Source: Stenotrophomonas maltophilia (GTDB taxonomy: Bacteria; Pseudomonadota; Gammaproteobacteria; Xanthomonadales; Xanthomonadaceae). Taken from it: a stretch of DNA of 64,000 bases. Location: the NCBI RefSeq assembly GCF_004684085.1, contig NZ_SRHZ01000008.1, forward strand, positions 62,001 through 126,000, written 5' to 3'. Below the pieces are notes generated by a model. That model was not told where the DNA came from. It worked only from the letters and a program-made list of their open reading frames with translations, and did no database searches. Shown in pieces: positions 42,843 through 50,635 of this stretch. Position 1 is the stretch's first letter. Each line of letters opens with the position of its first letter. Made by a program: the position numbers and the translations under genes.

Positions 42843-43535
42843 ATGCTGTTGCCTGCCACGCTGCCGCCTGCCCTGTTTGTCACCGGCACCGATACCGAGA
42901 TCGGCAAGACCGCGGCCAGCACCGCGTTGCTGCATGCGCTGCGCCGACGTGGGCTGCGGGCGGTCGGCATGAAGCCGGTGGCCAGCGGCAGTGAAGACCT
43001 GGGGCAGGGCCTGCGCAATGAAGACGCCCTGGCCCTGCAGGCGGCCAGCTGGCCGGCGCCGGACTACGCCGACCTGAATCCGTATGCGCTGCGACAACCG
43101 CTGGCCCCGGAACTGGCCGCCGCCGAGGATGGCGTGCAGGTGGAACTGGCGCCGATCGTGGCTGCATTCGAACGTCTGCGCGCGCAGGCTGACATCGTGG
43201 TGGTGGAGGGTGTCGGCGGTTGGTTGGCACCGGTTTCGGCCACGCTTGACCAGCTCGATCTGGTGCGCGCGTTGCGTCTGCCCGTACTGCTGGTGGTGGG
43301 CATGCGCCTGGGTTGCGTCAACCATGCGCGGCTGACCGCGCAGTCGCTGCAGGCCAGCGGCGTGGAGTGCCTGGGCTGGATCGGCAACCACATCGACCCG
43401 TCGATGCAGCGGCAGGATGACAACATCGCCACGCTGCGCCAGCGCCTGCCGATGCCGTGCTGGGGGCGGCTGCCGTACCTGTCCGGTGCGAGCGGTGAAG
43501 TACTGGCGGCGCATCTGCTCGATGCCCAGAGGTAG
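42843..43535 (+). CDS. bioD: dethiobiotin synthetase
   Basis: A 230-residue P-loop enzyme: FVTGTDTEIGKTAAS binds ATP, GMKPVASG and VVEGVGGWLAP are the substrate regions. BioD closes the ureido ring to give dethiobiotin in biotin synthesis. The ATG at 42843 has TGGAGC about 6 bases upstream. No other bio gene is adjacent. Its TAG stop is the TAG of a GTAG REP element. Confidence 0.93.
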   Translation: MLLPATLPPALFVTGTDTEIGKTAASTALLHALRRRGLRAVGMKPVASGSEDLGQGLRNEDALALQAASWPAPDYADLNPYALRQPLAPELAAAEDGVQVELAPIVAAFERLRAQADIVVVEGVGGWLAPVSATLDQLDLVRALRLPVLLVVGMRLGCVNHARLTAQSLQASGVECLGWIGNHIDPSMQRQDDNIATLRQRLPMPCWGRLPYLSGASGEVLAAHLLDAQR

Positions 43536-43604
43536 CGCTGGGCCATGCCCGGCGAGCGCGCAGCGCGGCGACCAGAAAATTCGCCGGGCATGGCCCGGCG
43601 CTAC
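43532..43604. repeat. inverted pair of REP elements; the first supplies the bioD stop
   Basis: GTAG unit at 43532-43554 (the TAG at 43533-43535 ends bioD) and an opposite unit ending CTAC at 43582-43604, between convergent bioD and the MocR-type gene. Confidence 0.85.
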
Positions 43605-43611
43605 CGATCAA

Positions 43612-45054
43612 TCAGCGCGCCGCCAGCTCCCGCGCGATCGCACCCAGCCGTTCCACCGCACCGATGAAGCGCGCATCCAGCGTCTGGCAGCACGACAGCC
43701 GCAGGCAGTGGCGGTAGCGTGCGCCGCGCGAGTACACCTGGCCGGGCATGAACACGATGTCCTCCTGCAGCGCACGCTCGAACAGCTCGCGCGTATCCAC
43801 GCCCGGCAGTTCCAGCCACAGCAGGAACCCGCCCTGCGGCTCGGTGGCGCGGGTGCCGGACGGGAAATGTTCGGCCACCAGCTGGCGCAGCCGCCCCACC
43901 TGTTCGCGATACAGACGACGCATGCGATGCAGGTGGTGCTCGTAGCTGCCCGCTTCCAGATAGGCTGCGACTGCGTCACCCAGCAGCTGCGGTTCCCCGC
44001 CGGTGGACTGGAATTTCAGCAGCGCGATGCGTTCGGCGAAGCGGCCGCCCTCCAGCCAGCCGATGCGATAGTCCGGCGCCAGCGTCTTGGAAAAGCCACC
44101 GACCACCATCACCCAGCCGTTGCGATCAAAGGCTTTCAACAAGGGCGCCGGCGGTTCGCAGAACTGCAGCTCGGCATACACCGCATCTTCGATCAGCGGC
44201 AGCTGGCGCGCGTTGACCAGTTCGGCCAGGCGCTGCTTTGCAGGCGTCGGCATGGTGCAGCCCAGCGGATTGTGCACGGTCGGCATCACCACCAGCGCGG
44301 CCAGCGCCGTGTGCTCCAGCAGCGCATCCAGCGCATCCACATCCAGCCCGTGCTGCGGGTGGGTGGGCAGCTCGATGGCCTGCAGGCCGAGGTTGGCCAG
44401 CAAGGGGTACAGATTGAAGTAGGACGGTGCCTCGATGCCGACCGCATCACCGGGTTCGGTGACCGCGCGCAGCGCCAGCTGAAGTGCCTCCATCGCCCCG
44501 TGGGTCAGCAGCAGGCGATCGCTGTGGGTGTGCAGGCCCATGCGCGGTCCCCGGCGCACGATCTGCGCCAGCAGCCGGGGTGAACCGTTCGGTCGCGCAT
44601 AGGTCTCCACCGTCTGCTGGCCGTGGCGCAGGACCTGCGCGGTATGCCGGGCCAGCTGTGCACCTGGATAGAACTGGCGCCCGCGCGGACCGGCGAAGGC
44701 CAGGTCGATCACGCCGGGGCGACGTTGTGCCTCCAGCACGCGCGCCATCAGCACCTGCTGCAGCGGCGCGGTGGGCGCGGACGGGGTGTCGCGCAGCGAA
44801 CGTTCCGGCACCGACAGTCGCGGCGCGACCTCGAAACCGACTTTCGGCCGCGGAATCACCAGGCCGGCATCTTCCAGCTGGCGATAGGCGGCGATCACCG
44901 TGTTGAGGCTGAGCCTGCGCTGCGACGCCATCTGCCGCAGCGAGGGCAGGCGGCTGCCGACCGGGAGGCGACCACCATGGATGGCTTCGGCCAGTTCGTC
45001 GGACAGCCGCTGGTAGCGGGGTGGAATCATCGAAGTCTGGTCATCTGTATCCAT
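43612..45054 (-). CDS. MocR-type regulator (GntR helix-turn-helix fused to aminotransferase domain)
   Basis: A 480-residue fusion. Residues 10-75 form a GntR winged helix (LSDELAEAIHGGRLPVGSRL, LSLNTVIAAYRQLEDAG). The rest is a fold-I aminotransferase-like domain with the PLP Lys in VGGFSKTLAPDYRIGW. MocR/PdxR-type regulators use PLP as a ligand and often control vitamin B6, GABA or amino-acid genes; the target here is not evident. The start MDTDDQTSM is preferred over a longer frame. Confidence 0.88.
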   Translation of the reverse strand: MDTDDQTSMIPPRYQRLSDELAEAIHGGRLPVGSRLPSLRQMASQRRLSLNTVIAAYRQLEDAGLVIPRPKVGFEVAPRLSVPERSLRDTPSAPTAPLQQVLMARVLEAQRRPGVIDLAFAGPRGRQFYPGAQLARHTAQVLRHGQQTVETYARPNGSPRLLAQIVRRGPRMGLHTHSDRLLLTHGAMEALQLALRAVTEPGDAVGIEAPSYFNLYPLLANLGLQAIELPTHPQHGLDVDALDALLEHTALAALVVMPTVHNPLGCTMPTPAKQRLAELVNARQLPLIEDAVYAELQFCEPPAPLLKAFDRNGWVMVVGGFSKTLAPDYRIGWLEGGRFAERIALLKFQSTGGEPQLLGDAVAAYLEAGSYEHHLHRMRRLYREQVGRLRQLVAEHFPSGTRATEPQGGFLLWLELPGVDTRELFERALQEDIVFMPGQVYSRGARYRHCLRLSCCQTLDARFIGAVERLGAIARELAAR

Positions 45055-45151
45055 CGAACATCCCGCCATCTGGTGCTGTACCCATGATGATGGCGAGCCT
45101 AGCATGTCGTTGTCGGCCGGGCCTGATCGGGGCATGGCCGGTACTTTCGAA

Positions 45152-45183
45152 ACGCACGGCCGGATGGCCGTGCGTCTTTTTTT
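45152..45183. terminator. strong hairpin terminator downstream of msrA
   Basis: ACGCACGGCC-ggat-GGCCGTGCGT, a perfect 10-bp stem, followed on the plus strand by C and seven T. On the minus strand it closes the msrB-dipZ-msrA operon, with A7 before and TTT after the stem; the strong U-run is on the plus side. Probably bidirectional. Confidence 0.7.
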
Positions 45184-45196
45184 GCAGGTCGTGCCG

Positions 45197-45934
45197 TTAC
45201 CGCATCGGCACCAGTGCCGCCTCGCGCCGATACAGCGCGGGGAACTGCTTGCCCAGCGCCGCCAGCTTCGGTGCGTCGTAGTAGCGGATGTAGGCCGCCT
45301 GCGGGTAGTTCGTCATGTAGTTCTGGTGGTAGCTCTCGGCCGGGTAGAAGCGCTGGCCGCTGCCGAGCTGGGTGACGATCGGCGCGCGGTAGCTGCCGGC
45401 CTGGCCGAGCTGGGCGATGTAGGCACGGCTGGCCGCCTGCTGGCGGGCGTCATCGCTGAAGATCGCCGATCGATACTGGCTGCCATGGTCCGGTCCCTGG
45501 CGGTTGAGCTGGGTCGGGTCGTGCGCCACCGAGAAGAACACCTGCATCAACTGCCCGTAGCTGACCTGGCGCGGGTCGTAGTCGATCTTCACCGCCTCGG
45601 CGTGGCCGGTGCGTCCGCTGCTGACGCGCTCGTAGCGCGCATCGGTGCCGCTGCCACCGATGTAGCCGGATACCGCATTGCTCACGCCCTTGACGTGCTG
45701 GAACACGCCCTGCACGCCCCAGAAGCAGCCGCCAGCAAACACCACGCTGGCGTGGGTGGCGTCATCGCGGAACGCGGCATCGCCGCTGGGCGCCGGCAGT
45801 GCCTGGGCCTGCGCGCTGGCTTCGACCGGTGCCGCGATGGCGCCGTGGTCAACGAGCAGCACACCGGCGATCAATGCCGTGGCCACCAGACCTGCAACGC
45901 CGGCCGCGATGCCTTGTTCAAAGGAGAGTTTCAT
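45197..45934 (-). CDS. msrA: membrane-anchored methionine-(S)-sulfoxide reductase A
   Basis: A 245-residue MsrA with an N-terminal hydrophobic segment (about 9-28) that should export or anchor it on the periplasmic side. The catalytic Cys70 is in VVFAGGCFWGVQG. This is the only Cys in the protein, so the usual resolving cysteines are absent and regeneration must come directly from a thiol partner, plausibly the DipZ protein encoded upstream. AGGAGAG precedes the ATG, 15 bp after the dipZ stop. Confidence 0.92.
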   Translation of the reverse strand: MKLSFEQGIAAGVAGLVATALIAGVLLVDHGAIAAPVEASAQAQALPAPSGDAAFRDDATHASVVFAGGCFWGVQGVFQHVKGVSNAVSGYIGGSGTDARYERVSSGRTGHAEAVKIDYDPRQVSYGQLMQVFFSVAHDPTQLNRQGPDHGSQYRSAIFSDDARQQAASRAYIAQLGQAGSYRAPIVTQLGSGQRFYPAESYHQNYMTNYPQAAYIRYYDAPKLAALGKQFPALYRREAALVPMR

Positions 45935-45948
45935 CGTGTGCTCCCGGT

Positions 45949-47718
45949 TCAACCAAAGGTGAAGGCATAGGCCTGCACGCCCGCGTCGAGGAACTCGATC
46001 TCGAAGCGATGCGGGCCGACCGGGCCGCGCTGGCGGATCAGCTGGTACAGGCGGTGCTCGTCGACCACACCGCTGCCATCGGTGCCGACATCGCTGCCGG
46101 CATCGGCGGCGGGCAGTGGCTTGCCGTCCAGCCAGACGCGGAAGCGCAGCGGCTTTCCTTCCTGGCGCGGCGCCAGCACCAGGTGCAGGTCGCGCGCATG
46201 GAACTGGAAGGCGATGCGTCCACCGGCCTGCTGCAGCTGTGCCGCTTCGTCGGTGACGGTCCAGTGCCCGGACAGTCCCCACTGGTTCAACGCGAGCGTG
46301 GCCGGCAAGGTGTAGTCGAACGAGGTGTCGCTACGCTGCCCACCGGGCGAGGCGAACTGCTCGGCGCGGGCGTGGCCCAGATAGGTTTCCGGCGAGCGCA
46401 GATTGCCCATGTCGGCCCGCGCAGCCACACCCTTCAGATCGGCGGCGGCGGGATCAGCCGGTGGCGGCAGATGGGTCTGGCCCGCTTCGGTCAGCAGGCG
46501 ACGGATCACCTGTTCCGAGCGCGCGTAATTGCCCTCGCCGAACTGGTGGCCGCGAATGTTGCCCTGTGCATCGACGAAGTACTGCGCCGGCCAGTAGCGG
46601 TTGTTGAACGCGCGCCAGATGGAATATTGATTGTCGAGCGCCACCGGGTACTCGACCTTCAGTTGCTGCACCGCCTTCATCACGTTGCGCGGGTCACGCT
46701 CGAAGGCGAACTCCGGCGTGTGCACGCCGATCACCACCAGGCCGTGGTCGCGGTAGCGGCGCTCCCATTCGTGCACGAACGGCATCGCGCGCAGGCAGTT
46801 GATGCACGAGTACGTCCAGAAATCGACCAGCACTACCTTGCCGCGCAGCTGCTCCGCGTTCAGCGGCGGACTGTTGAGCCAGCCGGTGGCGCCGTCCAGC
46901 GCAGGCAGGGTGCCTTCCACCGGCAGCGGTGCGTCGGCAGCGGCGTTGGAACCGGCCATCATCATCATCGGCGGTGCCGCCGGCTGCGCGCCGGGTACCG
47001 CGTCCAGCAGGCCCTGCTCGATGCGTGCGGTACTGACCGTTGAAAGACGTGTCAGCAGGCCGGTATCCCAGCCCAGGCCGATCGCTACCACCGCCAGCAG
47101 CGCGGCCACGCCCAGCACCTTGCGCACGACGTCGCCCAGGCCAAGGCGGGCCTGCAGCGCACGGAATACGCGCCCACCTACCCACACCGCCAGCGCCAGT
47201 GCGGTGATCGCGCCCAGCGCATACGCCAGCAGCAAGGTGCTGGTGCCAGCGCTGGCACCATGCAGGGCGGCGCCGGTCAGCACCAGGCCCAGGATCGGAC
47301 CGGCGCACGGTGCCCACAGCAGTCCAGTGGCGATACCGATCAGCAGCGAGGTCCACACGCCGCCACGACCCGCTGCGTCGGCGGCATCGGCACGCGCGCT
47401 CAAGCGGGCACCCACACGCTGGAACGGCGCCAGCAGGTGGTCGGCCAGCCGCGGCCACAACAGGGCGACCGCGAACAGCGCCATCAGCAGCAGGGCAATC
47501 CAGCGCCCGATCTGGTTGGCCTGCGCCACCCATTGGCTGCCGACCGCCGCCAGGCTGGCGACCACGGTGAAGGTGAGCGCCATGCCCAGCAGCAAGGGCA
47601 ACGTGCTGCGCAGGAACGGACGGTCGGCGCGCGCAAAGACGAACGGCAGCACCGGCAGGATGCAGGGGCTGAGCAGGGTCAGCGCGCCCCCGAGATAGGC
47701 AAGCAGCAACAGCAGCAT
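45949..47718 (-). CDS. DipZ/DsbD-like thiol-disulfide transducer
   Basis: A 589-residue inner-membrane protein: a CcdA-type transporter domain (about 1-235) with Cys19 (LLSPC) and Cys138 (WAPC), then a periplasmic thioredoxin-like domain (about 265-425) with the redox pair C305-IN-C308, then a C-terminal beta domain (about 430-589). It should carry reducing power from cytosolic thioredoxin across the membrane. Lying between msrB and msrA, it is the likely electron donor for both. Confidence 0.9.
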   Translation of the reverse strand: MLLLLLAYLGGALTLLSPCILPVLPFVFARADRPFLRSTLPLLLGMALTFTVVASLAAVGSQWVAQANQIGRWIALLLMALFAVALLWPRLADHLLAPFQRVGARLSARADAADAAGRGGVWTSLLIGIATGLLWAPCAGPILGLVLTGAALHGASAGTSTLLLAYALGAITALALAVWVGGRVFRALQARLGLGDVVRKVLGVAALLAVVAIGLGWDTGLLTRLSTVSTARIEQGLLDAVPGAQPAAPPMMMMAGSNAAADAPLPVEGTLPALDGATGWLNSPPLNAEQLRGKVVLVDFWTYSCINCLRAMPFVHEWERRYRDHGLVVIGVHTPEFAFERDPRNVMKAVQQLKVEYPVALDNQYSIWRAFNNRYWPAQYFVDAQGNIRGHQFGEGNYARSEQVIRRLLTEAGQTHLPPPADPAAADLKGVAARADMGNLRSPETYLGHARAEQFASPGGQRSDTSFDYTLPATLALNQWGLSGHWTVTDEAAQLQQAGGRIAFQFHARDLHLVLAPRQEGKPLRFRVWLDGKPLPAADAGSDVGTDGSGVVDEHRLYQLIRQRGPVGPHRFEIEFLDAGVQAYAFTFG

Positions 47719-47720
47719 CG

Positions 47721-48296
47721 TCAGGCTCCGGAAGCAGAGGAAGAACCGAGCGGCACCCGCCAGCCATCGGCAGTGCCGGCATCAGCGGCGCCGGGAGCGA
47801 ACACCATCGCCGCACCGTTCATGCAGTAGCGCAGGCCGGTCGGGCGCGGGCCGTCATTGAACACATGGCCGAGATGGCCACCACAGCGGCGGCAGTGCAC
47901 TTCCACCCGCAGCATGCCGAAGGTGACGTCGCGGTCTTCGCCGAGGGCGTTGTGCAGCGGCGCCCAGAAACTGGGCCAGCCGGTGCCGCTCTCGAACTTG
48001 GTGGAGGAGGAGAACAGCGGCAGCGCACAACCCGCGCAGGCGAAAGTGCCTTGGCGGTGTTCCTTGTTGAGCGGGCTGCTGTAGGGGCGCTCGGTTGCCT
48101 GCTGGCGCAGCACCGCGTATTGCGCCGGGGTCAGGCGCTGGCGCCAGTCCGCATCACTGTGCATGACCTCGAACTGTCGCGACGGGCGCGCTTCGGCGGC
48201 AGCCGGGGCGGCGCGGCTGCAGGCCCCCAGGCCGAGCAGGCCGGCGGCGGTGGCAACACCGCCCAGGCCCAGCAGGTGGCGGCGGGAGAGGGACAT
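47721..48296 (-). CDS. msrB: Tat-exported lipoprotein methionine-(R)-sulfoxide reductase B
   Basis: A 191-residue MsrB with a twin-arginine-type leader, MSLSRRHLLGLGG, ending in the lipobox LGLGAC (Cys26), so probably folded before export and anchored in the envelope. Zinc pairs FACAGC and VHCRRC and the catalytic Cys in LRYCMNG are present, as is the core [14 protein letters not shown]. It is the first gene of the msrB-dipZ-msrA operon, 2 bp before dipZ, and divergent from a two-component system. Confidence 0.92.
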   Translation of the reverse strand: MSLSRRHLLGLGGVATAAGLLGLGACSRAAPAAAEARPSRQFEVMHSDADWRQRLTPAQYAVLRQQATERPYSSPLNKEHRQGTFACAGCALPLFSSSTKFESGTGWPSFWAPLHNALGEDRDVTFGMLRVEVHCRRCGGHLGHVFNDGPRPTGLRYCMNGAAMVFAPGAADAGTADGWRVPLGSSSASGA

Positions 48297-48349
48297 GGCG
48301 GACTCCGGGAAGGGGCGACGGGGCCATGCTGCGCCCGCCCGGGTCAACG

Positions 48350-48381
48350 AATCCTCACGCAGGATTCAATTTTTCGTGAGG
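48350..48381. promoter_or_regulatory. overlapping inverted repeats between msrB and the response regulator gene
   Basis: CCTCACG at 48353-48359 and CGTGAGG at 48375-48381 are exact inverse copies 15 bp apart. AATCCT/AGGATT at 48350-48366 forms a second, nested palindrome. They sit in the 144-bp divergent spacer and are good candidates for response-regulator binding. Confidence 0.5.
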
Positions 48382-48440
48382 TATCGGCGGCCATCCCGCG
48401 CCACAATGCAGGCAGCCTCCCCACTGGCCCCGAGCTGCCG

Positions 48441-49160
48441 ATGTCCACCAAACGCGTGCTGATCGTTGAAGACGATGCCCACATCGCCGACCTGCTGCGC
48501 ATGCATCTGGGCGATGAGGGCTACGACGTGGCCCATGCCGCCAGCGGCGACGCCGGCCTGCGCCTGCTCGAACAGGAAGGCCCGTGGGATGCGCTGGTGC
48601 TGGACGTGATGCTGCCGGGCGTGGATGGCCTGCAGGTCTGCCAGCGCGCACGCGCGATGGCACGTTACGTGCCGATCATCATCATCAGCGCGCGCGGCAG
48701 CGAAACCCAGCGCATCGTCGGCCTGGAGCTGGGCGCGGACGACTACCTGGCAAAGCCCTTTTCGATGCCGGAGCTGGTGGCGCGGGTGCGGGCACTGCTG
48801 CGCCGGGCCGAGGCGATGGCGCAGAGTGCACGCATCGATGCCGGCGCGATCGAACTGGGTGGGCTGCAGCTCGATCCGGTCGCGCGCACCGCCTCGGTGG
48901 ATGGTAACGCGCTGGAACTGACCCCGCGTGAGTTCGACCTGCTGCTGTTCTTCGCCCGTCATCCGGACCAGGTGTTCGCGCGCATGGAACTGCTCAACCA
49001 GGTCTGGGGTTACCAGCACGATGGTTACGAGCACACGGTCAACACCCATATCAACCGCCTGCGCAGCAAGATCGAGCCTGATCCGGCCAATCCGCGGCGG
49101 CTGCTGACGGTGTGGGGCCGCGGCTACAAGCTGGTCGACCCGGCCGGGGCGGCAGCATGA
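48441..49160 (+). CDS. OmpR-family response regulator
   Basis: A 239-residue regulator: receiver domain (RVLIVEDDAHI, phospho-Asp in LVLDVMLPGVDG, Lys in LAKPFS) and an OmpR-type winged helix (LELTPREFDLLLFFARHP to GRGYKLVDP). Its stop overlaps the kinase start (ATGA). It is divergent from the msrB-dipZ-msrA operon, so it probably regulates it. Confidence 0.92.
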   Translation: MSTKRVLIVEDDAHIADLLRMHLGDEGYDVAHAASGDAGLRLLEQEGPWDALVLDVMLPGVDGLQVCQRARAMARYVPIIIISARGSETQRIVGLELGADDYLAKPFSMPELVARVRALLRRAEAMAQSARIDAGAIELGGLQLDPVARTASVDGNALELTPREFDLLLFFARHPDQVFARMELLNQVWGYQHDGYEHTVNTHINRLRSKIEPDPANPRRLLTVWGRGYKLVDPAGAAA

Positions 49161-50626
49161 TCAAGCCGAACCTGTGGCAGAAGCTGGCGGTGGTGATCGC
49201 CGCGCTGATGCTGATGTGCTGCATGGCGCTGCTGGCGCTGCAGATGCGTGCCAATACCCGCCACGAGCAGGAGGTGGTGCAGCGGCTGTCGCTGGGCCTG
49301 GCCGAGCACATCGCCCAGCGCAGTGAACTGATGGACACCAGCGGCATGCGCGATGCCGCGGTGCGCGCGCTGTTCGGCCAGCTGATGGCGGTCAATCCCA
49401 GCGTCGAGGTCTACCTGCTGGACGACCAGGGCCGCATCCTCGGCCACGATGCGCCCAGTGGCCATCTGGTGCGCAACCGGGTGGACGTGGCGCCGCTGCG
49501 TCGCCTGCTGGCCGGTGCGCCGTTGCCGATCCTGGGCGATGACCCGCGCAGCGCGGACGGCCGCAAGGTGTTCAGTGCCGCGCCGTTGATCGTGCAGGGC
49601 CGGCCGGCCGGCTACGTGTACGTGGTGTTGGTCGGCGAGCACCGGCAGATGCTGGCCGACGATCTCGCTGCCGGTAGCCAATGGAACACCACGCTGTGGT
49701 CGGTGGTGCTGGTGGGTGGCCTTGGCCTGCTGGCCGGGCTGGTGGCGTTCTACTGGGTGACCCGCCCGCTGCGACGACTGACCCGGCGCATCCAGGCGTT
49801 TGATATCGATGCGCCGACACCGTTGCCGCCACCCGCGCCGCTGCGCCCGGGTGAGCGCGATGAACTGGTGATCCTCGAACATGCACATGCGCAGATGGCG
49901 CAGCGGCTGGGCGAGCAATGGCAGCAGCTGCGCCAGCAGGACCTGCAGCGGCGTGAGCTGGTGGCCAACATCTCGCATGACCTGCGCACACCGTTGTCGT
50001 CGCTGCACGGCTATCTGGAAACGCTGGCGCTGAAGGACGCCACGCTGTCGCCGGATGAGCGCCGGCGTTATCTCGGCATCGCGCTGGCGCAGAGTGCCAA
50101 GGTTGGCCGGCTGGCACGCGCGCTGTTCGAGCTGGCGCGGCTGGAGCATGGCGAGGTGCGGCTGGAGTGGGAGGTGTTCGCGCTGCCGGAGCTGCTGCAG
50201 GACGTGCTGCAGAAATTCGAACTGGCGGCGCAGGCGCGCAACCAGTACCTGCACGCGGAATTCCCGCCCGGCCTGCCGCTGGTGCGTGCCGATCTCGGTC
50301 TGGTCGAGCGGGTGCTGACCAACCTGCTCGACAACGCGTTGCGGCACGCGCCTGAAGGTGGCCGGATCGAGGTGAGCCTGCGTGCGACACCCGACAGCGT
50401 CGAGGTGAGCGTGACCGATGATGGTCCCGGCGTGGCGCCGGCGCTGCGTGCGCAGCTGTTCCAGGCGCCGGCCGCGCTGGGCGCGCGCCGTGGCGAGAAC
50501 GGTGGCCTCGGCCTGCTGATCGTGCAGCGCATCGTGCAGCTGCATGGCCGCCGTATCGAACTGCGCGACAGTGAGCGCGGCGCGCTGTTCGTGTTTGCGC
50601 TGCCGCGCGCGGAACCGGCGGCCTAG
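49157..50626 (+). CDS. sensor histidine kinase
   Basis: A 489-residue membrane kinase: helices at about 9-30 and 178-200 flank a periplasmic sensor domain of about 145 residues. Then come HAMP (RPLRRLTRRIQAFD), HisKA with SHDLRTPLSSLHGY, and HATPase (NLLDNALRHAP, DDGPGVAP, GGLGLLIVQR). The partner is the overlapping response regulator gene. The signal is unknown; the divergent Msr operon suggests oxidative damage in the envelope. Confidence 0.92.
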   Translation: MIKPNLWQKLAVVIAALMLMCCMALLALQMRANTRHEQEVVQRLSLGLAEHIAQRSELMDTSGMRDAAVRALFGQLMAVNPSVEVYLLDDQGRILGHDAPSGHLVRNRVDVAPLRRLLAGAPLPILGDDPRSADGRKVFSAAPLIVQGRPAGYVYVVLVGEHRQMLADDLAAGSQWNTTLWSVVLVGGLGLLAGLVAFYWVTRPLRRLTRRIQAFDIDAPTPLPPPAPLRPGERDELVILEHAHAQMAQRLGEQWQQLRQQDLQRRELVANISHDLRTPLSSLHGYLETLALKDATLSPDERRRYLGIALAQSAKVGRLARALFELARLEHGEVRLEWEVFALPELLQDVLQKFELAAQARNQYLHAEFPPGLPLVRADLGLVERVLTNLLDNALRHAPEGGRIEVSLRATPDSVEVSVTDDGPGVAPALRAQLFQAPAALGARRGENGGLGLLIVQRIVQLHGRRIELRDSERGALFVFALPRAEPAA

Positions 50627-50635
50627 CAGGCCGCC
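50617..50635. terminator. hairpin spanning overlapping stop codons of two convergent kinases
   Basis: GGCGGCC-tagca-GGCCGCC, 7 bp. The CTAG at 50623-50626 gives TAG stops to both the plus- and the minus-strand kinase genes. No U-run, so an intrinsic terminator is uncertain. Confidence 0.4.

Noticed and set aside
45055..45183. Possible plus-strand small RNA ending at the T7 tract near 45183
   Set aside because: The hairpin is adequately explained as the msrA operon terminator (possibly bidirectional), and no convincing plus-strand promoter was found.
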